Source of the DNA: Aldrovandia affinis
Taxonomy: Eukaryota; Chordata; Actinopteri; Notacanthiformes; Halosauridae
DNA: 64,000 nt
Assembly: GCA_029706075.1 (NCBI GenBank)
Contig: JAINUG010000737.1
Span: forward strand, 1 to 64,000
Reading direction: 5' to 3'
The notes below the pieces were generated by a model that saw only the letters and a list, made by a program, of their open reading frames with translations, ran no database searches and was not told the DNA's origin. A program made the position numbers and the translations under genes. Below are positions 1 through 8,566 of this stretch, piece after piece (the first letter of the stretch is position 1; the number at the start of each line of letters is the position of its first letter).

Positions 1-1139
1 TTTAAAATATAGAAAATGATGAAAAAACATCACACCACACCGTCTGGGCTGCGGTTGCAGAAGTCATCCAGTTTAATTGAATTCTCAATTAATAACTCTG
101 AATGAATTCAGTTTCAAATGAGAAGGGCTTGGCCCCCCACCTTTATACAAACAAAAAAATAAGATGCTCTTGGAAAATATTAAATTAGTATTGGATAAGT
201 TCCACTCATCCAATACAATGATTACAATAGAGATATTTAAATTTTACATTGACTGAAATTAATTGCAAAAATTGAGAGGATGGTTCGCACTCAGAAAAGA
301 AGGTTCTTAGACTCAAAAAGTTATTTGCAGTCATTTTAATCCGTTTAGGCACAGAGGAGCAGAAAACACAAACGTTTCGGCAACTAGGCCTTCGTCAGGG
401 CAGTTATTTATGCTGCAACCAATTACAAATTAAGCAATTAGTGAATAATACAATTCAGTAATTCGTGAAATATGCATTACAAAGGGGAGGCAATTAAGCT
501 GCTATCAATTAAGTAATTAGCAAGGAATGGCATTTCATTGGACAATTGGTCTAACACATAGTCAGTTAATTTATCATAGGAATCAGGTATCAAGAAGGTG
601 TCGACAATTGACCTCCTCCATCATGTGACACATCATGTGACCAACATCAGGCCTACAAGGAAGCAAAACAGAAACATGACCAAATGTTCTGATATTGATA
701 GCATGGCAAAAGCATTAGACATTAGTCCTTAAAGGTTACTTAGTTTGTTTGCATCAAACAGTGCAAGGTCATCACATTATGTAAATAGGAAATAGTACTG
801 CAGAATTGAAACATCAGGTTACTTCCGTCATCAGTCAATCTTACATTGCTATACAGGGAGTGTTAAGACATGTGTTAAGCAAAGCTAATATGAGTTAAAC
901 ACTTCAATGGGTCAGGTATAAAAAGTTAATTAATTGGAGAAGGTAATTTACAAAAATGGAGTTAAATTGAACTCTTCATTTAAGTTAGCAGGGGACTTTC
1001 TGTTTAATCGGTATATCCAAAAATCTTCTCTTTGTAAAATGTATTGTCTAAATCTCCACCTCTACGTGGCCTTGACACTTTACAATGCCAATGCTGAAAT
1101 TAATTCAAACAACGTTACAGTGAAAAGCGCAAATATAAA
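1..1139. repeat. Intergenic spacer, copy 1 (duplicated block)
   Basis: This is the part of the unit-1 spacer that lies inside the window, downstream of the TM exon of unit 1. It recurs with high similarity at about 6640-7880, 16360-17588 and 27890-30850, always just left of a TM exon. Shared landmarks are a block near 355-400 ending in CTTCGTCAG, a run of AATTA-rich sequence, and the stretch near 1010-1140 that leads into the TM exon. I see no gene in it. The short open frame at 934-1143 recurs by duplication only and has no protein signature. Confidence 0.75.
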
Positions 1140-1312
1140 CTAGACAGAAGATTCTCCCTGGTGGCTATTCATTCTGCATGTAAGTTTAATGGAGCAGCAC
1201 ATCCTGACTCGTCTTACTCTCCTCCAGAATTTGTCAGTCGCAATGACAGACAGGAAGAGGAGGATGGCCACGCCCACACAGATCCGAAACACGTTCTCCA
1301 CAGCACGGTAAA
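1140..1312 (-). CDS. Unit 1 TM exon: Arg-containing transmembrane segment and short tail
   Basis: The acceptor follows GGGCCCTCAG at the right edge. Splicing from exon C in phase 1 gives ..DEIYRAVENVFRICVG.., a helix of about 18 residues with arginine four residues in, then a basic stretch (FWRRVRRVRMCC) and a stop at 1140. A good donor (GTAAGA) at 1217 could instead end the exon at 1218 and send the tail elsewhere. The N-x-x-R-I helix start resembles GPVI and FcalphaRI. Confidence 0.8.
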
Positions 1313-1463
1313 CTGAGGGCCCAAAGAACAAGGCAGTCAGAGACTGATACATAATACATAGTTCCTGTTGCTCCAAAGCTGTATGAAGTCATAACCATAA
1401 CCATAACAATAAGTCATGAAGACAGGCAATAGTAGTCATAGCATGTTTCGCATTCAGACTCAC

Positions 1464-1739
1464 TTTCATCTGCTGGTACAAAACCCTCACTGATGTTGGA
1501 AGTATATTGCTCCTCTGCTTGGTTCCCTCTGCACTTATATTCACTCTGATATGAATCAATCCCAGATCTCATTGTGTATCTCTCCCCAGTGTGATCCAGT
1601 GGGATCTGCTCTCCGTCTCTGTACCATGTGTAGTTCCACTCAGCAGAGATCCCCTGAACCTCACACCTCAGTGTCAGACTGTCTGTGGTGAAGATCTCTG
1701 TCCATCCAGTCTCCAGGGTCACCACAGCCTGAGGACGAG
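1464..1739 (-). CDS. Unit 1 exon C: membrane-proximal Ig domain plus stalk
   Basis: 276-nt phase 1-1 exon. Core signatures are LTLRCEVQG, an EWNYTWYRDG strand containing an NYT glycosylation sequon, and SEYKCRG for the second cysteine. It ends in an acidic stalk (VPADE) at a GTGAGT donor. The frame is intact. Confidence 0.85.
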
Positions 1740-1870
1740 CTGCAACATCAGATATTGAGCTTTATGCGTCTGAATATGTTAAATATATCATATCAAGAGA
1801 GAAAATAACATTTAACTTTCTATGTTGATATGTGTTGAATTAAATGCTCATGACATTCATTATACCTTAC

Positions 1871-2167
1871 CAGATATATTTAATAACAGAAAGTCACTGT
1901 AGTGGGAGTGAAAGGTCTCTCTCCCTCTCCCAGCTCTACACCAGTACTCTCCACTGTGGGCCAGAGCAGCAGAGCTGATGGTGTAACTGGTCCCATCAGT
2001 CCTGCTGCTGTCAGTGTTGGGCAGTGCTGCTCTCTGTGTGTCTTTGTACCAGAGATACTCCCAGCCAGCAGGATCTCCCCCAAACCCACAGCTCAGGGTG
2101 ACTCTCTCTCCGGTGTACATCTCTCTACTGGGGGGATTCTGGATAATAACCGGTTTGAGGATTTTTC
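1871..2167 (-). CDS. Unit 1 exon A: Ig domain
   Basis: 297-nt phase 1-1 exon bounded by TTAG and GTAAGG. Ig signatures are VTLSCGFGG, WEYLWYKD and SGEYWCRAG. It ends LLLNISG with an NIS sequon. The frame is open. It starts in the GKIxKPVI form seen in A exons whose acceptor follows an AAATCC-type intron. Confidence 0.87.
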
Positions 2168-2521
2168 CTAAGAAATAAAGAGGATTTAAAATTAAATTTC
2201 AATTGTTGCATTTACAACAATCTAAAGAACTCACATTCTATCCTGATGCAAACCAGCAGTGCATTTCTTATCTTCGAATGTAAATGTCTTATAACTGCAT
2301 TCTCCATTAGTGACAAAGACTAAAACACAATTAAACAGAACCAAAAATGTACAGTACATTACGCAATACCACTGTGTTCAAATATTTTTACTACATTTTT
2401 TTATTTTTTTTACTATTTGTTAGGCAGTGTGCACATTTTCATGTGTGTACTGTTTTGATTAAAATAAATAAATTATGACTACATAGTTTCTACATTAGCA
2501 TGTAAGAACATTCATACTCAC

Positions 2522-2815
2522 TTGATATGGTCAGTTTAACAGGATTGCTGATTGTGGACTGAACGGCTCTCTTTGTCAATTCTCCTCTGCAGGTGTATAG
2601 TCCAGTATATGTCTGATCAGCAGAGAGGATTGTGTATGTGTCTCCATTTCCACTGCTGGAGTCAGCCTTGTCTACAGGAAGCTCCTGTCCATCTCTGTAC
2701 CATTTATACATCCACTCAGTAGAGCTCCCCTGAATCTCACACCTCAGAGTCACTCTCTCAGTGGGGAAGACCTCTGTCTATCCAGACGGCACAGTCAGCT
2801 GAGCTTGTGGGAGAG
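2522..2815 (-). pseudogene. Unit 1 exon B: Ig domain with nonsense codon
   Basis: 294-nt phase 1-1 exon with VTLRCEIQG, WMYKWYRDG and LYTCRGE. The tryptophan codon of the conserved PSGWTEVFP segment is TAG here (2778-2780). All other B copies have TGG. Both splice sites are intact, so the exon could be skipped in frame. Confidence 0.85.
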
Positions 2816-3153
2816 CTGCAGACAGAAGTTAAAATGCAGGAGACATTATATAAATGTTTATTTTGAACAGTAATAATGTTGGGTAATAACAGACTTTTGC
2901 TTTCCCCCTGATAAATGTAAGAAGTATTTAAGTATTTGCATGCATTTTTTACCTTTCTTTTTGGACCTAGATTGTAATTCCTGTGTTGCTTTTATTTACT
3001 TTAATGTAAGGTGTCCAGAAAGGCACCAATTAAATAAAATGTATTATTAATATTATTATAACTGTGTATTTTCTTAGCATTAATAGGTTTACATAGTCTT
3101 CATCACATGATATTGGATCATAGGATTAAAGAATGAAGAAGTCACCTACTCAC

Positions 3154-3447
3154 CAGACACTCTGAGCTCAAGTGATCCAGGGAGGGACTGTATTTTATGG
3201 GTTTGTCCTCGTTCACCCTGACACCTGTACTGTCCACTGTCTGACTCTGTTACAAATTGGAGGGTGAGCTTCTGTTGGCTTTTAGTACTCCTTGCACTGA
3301 GACTGTCAAGTATTCCCTGTGTTCTTTTGGTCCACGAGTATCTCCATCCAGACCCTTTCCTGATGTCACAACTGAGGGAGACGGTTTCTCCTGTAAATAT
3401 CACTGAGCCTGGGTGATCTGTGACCACGACAGCCTGAGGACGACCAT
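3154..3447 (-). CDS. Unit 1 exon D2: second Ig domain
   Basis: 294-nt phase 1-1 exon starting DGRPQAVVVTDHPGS. Ig cysteines lie in VSLSCDIRKG and GQYRCQGERG, with the tryptophan in WRYSWTKR. Open frame and good splice sites (TTTCAG / GTGAGT). Confidence 0.87.
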
Positions 3448-3640
3448 CTGAAATGCACACGGGAAACAGACCTCTCTTTCAATCAATGATACAATTTAGA
3501 TACAATAACCATCATTCATAAAAACGTAATATGAATCATTTTATGAACCAACAAATAAAACACAAATCTGCTATTTCAGAAATAAATACTAAAGTATGAG
3601 TCTTGATAGGAATAGGTACATTTAGAATTGAACAACCTAC

Positions 3641-3931
3641 CAGAAACTGTAATGCCATGTAAGTTACTGAAAGCTTGTTCACTCCCTCTTTTTCCCTCAC
3701 ACTGATACTGCCCACTCTCTTCCTCCCTCACTGAGCGCAGGACAAATATAGAGCCTCCATCACCAAGGGAGCCTGCAAGCTGTGCTTTATGCCCCTGTCT
3801 GTGTCTGGTCCAGATAAACGTCCATCCCTCTGATTCAGTCACCTGACAGGTGAGAATAACTGTCTCTCCTGGGAACAGCTCTGACCATGGAGGGTCAGCA
3901 GTCAGACGAACCCCAGGACTGGACTGTGCAG
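3641..3931 (-). CDS. Unit 1 exon D1: N-terminal Ig domain
   Basis: 291-nt phase 1-1 exon beginning AQSSPGVRLTADPPWSELF. Cysteines lie in VILTCQVTE and GQYQCEGKRG, with the core tryptophan in FIWTRHRQG. The TADPPWSELFPGE start is typical of the first domain of FcR-related receptors in fish. The frame is intact. Confidence 0.87.
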
Positions 3932-3956
3932 CTGAAACAGAGTTATAAAAATGATA

Positions 3957-4034
3957 ATGGCATGATTTCGGTCCACTCAATCAAATGGAGGGCAAGGCAA
4001 ATGCCAATAAATACAAAGACATTCTGAGTGATCA
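3957..4034 (+). mobile_element. Tc1-like transposon fragment replacing leader exon L2
   Basis: This stretch matches the inside of the Tc1-like copy at 24530-24630 (same GGTCCACT..AATGCCAATAAATACAAAG order). In unit 3 that transposon sits between D1 and L2. Here the sequence passes straight from the transposon interior to the intron beyond L2, so one deletion removed part of the transposon together with L2. Confidence 0.75.
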
Positions 4035-4418
4035 ACTTAACTTCTGACTGCAACACTTGTTTCAGTTTATGTTGCAAGTCTTCTCAAAGTCAATGAAGAG
4101 AAAATTGAACGAATCAAACATGATCTCTCCGTAAAGCTTAAAATGCTGAAAGCAATGTCGGAATATTGTAAGTATATAGTAATATTGTACATTTCTAATG
4201 CAAAACAATTCAGGAGGCTACACGTAAACACTTTTAAGTACTGTAATTATTTTTTTAGATATTCTGCCACAGAGGTGTTTTTGTAGTGTCTCTACGTGTA
4301 CTGCACTATATACATTTAACATCATTATGCTTTAATGTTACACAGAAATCAACACTTGAATTAACATTATTTCTAATAAGATTTTCTGAAAGACAGGATT
4401 TAAAATGCGTCTACTTAC

Positions 4419-4443
4419 AAAGCAGAATGAACATTGTGTCCAT
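4419..4443 (-). CDS. Unit 1 leader exon L1 (start codon)
   Basis: 25-nt exon: ATG followed by MDTMFILL, ending at a GTAAGT donor in phase 1. The start is chosen because the identical exon precedes a good donor in all units that retain a leader. Its partner L2 is deleted in this unit. Confidence 0.75.
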
Positions 4444-4529
4444 CTCCGTTCAGACTTTAACACTGTGTCAATGCGTCACCAGAGACCAAGAGGCCTAGTC
4501 AGCTCACCTCAGTTTCTTAAATAGCCTGC

Positions 4530-4541
4530 AAAGAGGAAGTG
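4530..4541 (+). promoter_or_regulatory. PU.1/ETS-like motif upstream of unit 1
   Basis: AAAGAGGAAGTG lies about 90 bases upstream of the unit-1 start codon. It fits the consensus of the myeloid/B-cell factor PU.1. The site is at the same position in every unit with a leader. Function is inferred. Confidence 0.45.
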
Positions 4542-4543
4542 CT

Positions 4544-5606
4544 ATGTATATGGTACAATCACATCAAGTAAAACAAATGCAATGCATAAAAAATGTGTAA
4601 TATAGTTGGAATATGGAAATTGAGATAGTATATTATAATATATTATAAGATTGCATGCATATATTATAACTAAGGTGCAATATTAATATATTAATGTACT
4701 ATATTTGTAGTATGTCCTCTCGACTACTCAGTTGACTCTGCAGGAACTATTTAACTTCTAAAAGGTTTTAATAAGCACACAAAGACCAACAGCGGTGGGA
4801 AACATTTCACAAAGATGCATACATAATGCATGGGTGTTATGCACAGGTTATTCTCTGCAGAGTAGGTCTACTGCAGAATGCAGAACCAACATCTTAAAAA
4901 CTACTTTAAAGGCCCACACGCTGGTATTTTCACATTGTGCATTAAGAGCAAAGCACTTTGAAATGCCACATGACATGCAGGGAGAGAATGTTAAGTCAGA
5001 CGATCAGTGTTGGACAATGGTGTTATGGGCAGCAGCTGCCAAATCTGGGAGGGTGCATACGTTCATGCTTCAGATCAGTGCCATATTCTATGATGAATAA
5101 GCATTTACGTGTTGTATGGAATGTATATTTCTGAATGTCTCAGAACAATACAAAAGCAGTTACTGCCATCAATGGAGCATGCTTTTTTGCATTTTGGGAC
5201 ACAGTGCAGGCTGACTCCGCCCACTTCCTGTGCTTCTGCATCTTTAGTCTTTCTCAGTAACGCCTGTGAGGGGAGTTGTGTGTGACTGAGAGAATGAGAC
5301 GTGCACACTTATTAGATGTAAGGCTTAATGTTTCGACCGTTTGGTATTCATCAGAACCTGCATGCTTAAATAAACCATTGCACTTGACCTTTTTGGACGA
5401 TCTCATATGTGTGCTAGTCTCATTCTTTCAATTCTTATGTCACTTTGGCTCTACACCTGATGCTCAGACTTTTTTGGATTGTGTTTGTTTATCGTGTTAC
5501 TCAGAGTTGTATGTGACTCCCTAGTGGAAGTAATTTACAGCAACACTCCTCTTTAATAGAGAACAGGTAGAAAATTACACTTTCAACAATACTGCAGTCT
5601 GTATTA
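4544..5606. other. 5' flank of unit 1, duplicated, no gene seen
   Basis: AT-rich upstream DNA shared with the 5' flanks of units 2, 3 and 6, including a conserved block near 4790-5100 (AATGGTGTTATGGGCAGCAG). The blocks are similar as DNA, but their open frames differ between copies, so I read them as non-coding or promoter-distal sequence. Confidence 0.5.
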
Positions 5607-5617
5607 TTTACCACCAT

Positions 5618-5966
5618 CCATCCATCCATCCATCCATCCATTATCTAAGCCGCTTATTCCTAGTCAGGATCGCCGGGGGGCTGGAGCCTATCCCAGCAGT
5701 TTTGGGCGAGAGGCAGGAATACACCCTTATTTTTAATAAAAAATCCAATTTTTGCACACACACCATTCAAAAACTGGACCAGCGGCCAATTTAGACTCTC
5801 CATTTAGCCTAACTGATGTCACTGTGGGAGGAGACCAATCACATGGAGGAAACCCACGCGGACACGGGAGAACATGCAAAATGGACAGAAAGGCCCCGGC
5901 CTTCATTAGTGATGGAGACCTTCTACTGCCAGGCGACAGGGCTATTTTTTGTCACCACCAGCCCTG
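5618..5966 (-). mobile_element. Retroposon-like insertion with (CCAT)n end and 11-bp target duplication
   Basis: The insertion is absent from the homologous unit-3 flank (27290). It is flanked by TTTACCACCAT at 5607-5617 and 5967-5977. It starts with a (CCAT)n tract and contains the widespread teleost repeat motifs GGGCTGGAGCCTATCCCAGC and GGAGGAAACCCACGCGGAC. The long target duplication and simple-sequence end suggest LINE-driven retroposition. Confidence 0.7.
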
Positions 5967-6639
5967 TTTACCACCATACAGTTTATACTTTATTATTATT
6001 TATTTATTACCAGACAAGATCATCAATAGCATAAAAACCCAAATCAGCAAGGATTCATTTCTCAAAAATCTGACCCTAGCATAACAAAATTAATATTCAC
6101 TTCCATAACCCAAACAAGGCAATTATAGCTTCTACAAATAAAAAAATTTTAAAAAAGTATAATATACAGAATAGATATTCATCACCTCATTTCATTGTCC
6201 TCATACCTTTTATTGTGTTGTATGGCTTTATGACATTAATTCTCCATGGGTGTTCCAGTGAAATGAATGATCTGTTCTGTTGATTGAAATTGTGAGTGCA
6301 GTCTGCTTGTGGATTTGTAATTAAACTTTTTAAGAGTTACATTCACCAACTGATTGTGCAGTAAATGCATCCATTAATCCAAACAGACATTTCAGAGGGG
6401 AAACTTTTGAAAGAAAAATGTTTTAAAACTGACAAAAGAAAAATCAAAACAATAAAAGACAACTTCTTATTGGCTAGATTGCCTGGATGGAAGTGATGTC
6501 ACCAAGAAACTTGAGTCTTTGATCCTTTAACCAATTAAGTGACTTGTGCTGAATAGACTGGATCCCACACAGCCAAAAATAAAAATAATTAATTTATCAA
6601 CATAGCATAATGGTAGTTACACAATTATTAGTTGTTGAG

Positions 6640-7880
6640 ACAGTTATAGTAGAGAGCTGCTTTTAAAAGCGAAATGATGAATTTTATTTAAAATATACAA
6701 AATGATGAACCAAAAAACATCAGTGTGATTTTTTTGAACACATTAACACCGTCTGGGCTGCTGTGGTTGCAGAAGTCATCCAGTTTAATTGAATTCTCAA
6801 TTAATAACTCATAATGAATTCAGTTTCAAATGAGAAGGGCTTGGCCCCCACACCCTTGTACAAACAAAAAATAAGATGCTGTTGGAAAATGTTAGATTAG
6901 TCTTGGATAAGTGCAACTTATCCAATACAATGATTACAATAGAGATATTAAAATTTTACACTGACTGAAATTAATTTCAAAAATTAGAAGGATGGTTCGC
7001 ATTCAGAAAAGAAGGTCCTTAGACTCAAAAAGTTATTTGCAGTAATTTTAATCCATTTAGGCACAGAGGAGCAGAAAACACAAACGTTTATGCAACTAGA
7101 CCTTCATCAGTGTGCAATGAAGTTCTCTCAATTTGGGCAGCTATTTATGCTGCAACCAATTATACAATTAAGCAATTAGTGAACAATACAATTCAGCAAC
7201 GAGTGAAATATGCATTACAAAGGGGAGGTAATTAAGCTGCTATCAGTTAAGTAATTAGCAAGCAATGGCATTTAATTGGACAATTGGTCTAACACATAGT
7301 CTAACACATAATTTATCATAGGAATCAGGTATCAAGAAGGTGTCGACAATCAACCTCCTCCATCATGTGACCAACATCAGGCCTCCAAGGAAGCAAAACA
7401 GAAATATGACAAAATGTTCTGATATTGATAGCATGGCAAAAGCATTAGACATTAGTCCTTAAAGGTTACTTAGTTTGTTTGCATCAAACAGTGCAAGGTC
7501 ATCACATTATGTAAATAGGCAATAGGACTGCAGAATTGAAACATCAGGTTACTTCCGTCATCAGTCAATCTTACATTGCCATACAGGGAGTGTTACATGT
7601 GTTAAGCAAAGCTAATATGAGTTCAACACTTCAATGGGTCAGGTATAAAAAGTTAATTAATTGGAGAAGGTAATCCACAAAAATTGAGTAGGGGACTTTC
7701 CGTTTAATCGGTATATCCAAAAAGCTTCTCTTTGTAAAATGTATTGTCTAAATCTCCACCTCTACGTGGCCTTGACACTTTACAATGCCAATGTTGAAAT
7801 TAATTCAAACAACATTACAGTGAAAAGCACAAATATAAACTAGACAGAAGATCCCCCCTGGTGGCTATTCACAATAAAGC
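6640..7880. repeat. Intergenic spacer, copy 2
   Basis: Second copy of the block at 1-1139, with small indels. I see no gene. Confidence 0.7.
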
Positions 7881-7995
7881 AGTTTCCAAGCCATGTTTTG
7901 TGAATTGTTCTCTGACATTAAATTCAGAACCCTTGAGCATCTAAGCCCCAGGGACCCCATCTTTGTATTTCTAGCAGATCTCCTATAACAACAGA

Positions 7996-8290
7996 CACAT
8001 TTTTTTATTTAAAAAACCAAGACATCATTTTTTTCAAAGCAAAGCCACTCTCGGCACAATACAAAAACCCCACAAATCCAACACAACACTCTGACACAAG
8101 ACACAAGCAAACTCAACCAATACAACCACACAATACAGTGAAAATACACACAAAAAATTATCCACGCCACAGTACACACCCTTCAACAGAACAAAACGCA
8201 ACAAAAAAAAAAAAAAAAAACACATCAAAACAAACGGCCCAAAGGCCCCCAATGCTCCCACACCCAACCCTTCCCATGTGCCACCCCAAT
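7996..8290. mobile_element. Unclassified A-rich insertion near unit 2
   Basis: The homologous unit-4 sequence (30985) runs straight through. Here about 295 bases intervene between ATAACAACAGA and ATAACGACAGA, an 11-base near-duplicate. The insert is A/C-rich with an internal run of about 19 A. It looks like a retroposed sequence of unknown parent. The low-complexity open frames across it are not convincing genes. Confidence 0.5.
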
Positions 8291-8396
8291 ATAACGACAG
8301 ATATAAGATGGGCAATGTTTTGTTGAGAAATGTAAAAAAAACATGATGCCATCTACTAGTCAGTCAACTAGAATTGTATCAGTCACCGTCCTGTCC

Positions 8397-8566
8397 CTAA
8401 ACAGCTACATCCTGGTGAGTCTTCATTCCGCCTTCAACTTTAATGGAGCAGCACATCCTGACTTGTCTTACTCTCCTCCAGAATTTGTCAGTCGCAATGA
8501 TGGACAGGAAGAGGAGGATGGCCACGCCCACACAGATCCGAAACACGTTCTCCGCAGCACGGTAAA
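8397..8566 (-). CDS. Unit 2 TM exon: Arg-containing helix and tail
   Basis: Same exon as in unit 1: AAENVFRICVGVAILL, then a basic tail ending EGGMKTHQDVAV and a stop at 8397. The distal tail differs from units 1 and 3 but matches unit 4. A possible donor (GTAAGA) lies at 8471. Confidence 0.8.

Larger units (their letters stand above)
1140..4443 (-). pseudogene. Unit 1: activating-type Fc-receptor-like Ig receptor, damaged
   Basis: Minus-strand Ig-superfamily receptor gene with exon order L1, D1, D2, B, A, C, TM. The product would be a five-Ig type I membrane protein on leukocytes, ending in a helix with an arginine near its outer edge (motif ENVFRICVG) and a short basic tail without tyrosine motifs. 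That is the layout of receptors signalling through FcRgamma-type adaptors (family knowledge; pairing here is inferred). Two lesions are visible. Leader exon L2 is missing, replaced by a fragment of a Tc1-like transposon at about 3957-4034. Exon B carries an in-frame TAG at 2778-2780 where other copies have a tryptophan codon. Skipping B would restore the frame because exons are phase 1-1, but no second half of the signal peptide is visible. I therefore call it a probable pseudogene. Confidence 0.7.

Noticed and set aside
1902-2171. Plus-strand open frames of about 89 codons across every A exon
   Set aside because: They are antisense shadows of a highly conserved exon, have no domain, start or splice context, and recur only because the exon recurs.
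8034-8326. Open frames on both strands in an A/C-rich stretch
   Set aside because: Low-complexity translation across a poly-A run in an insertion. No motif and not present in unit 4.
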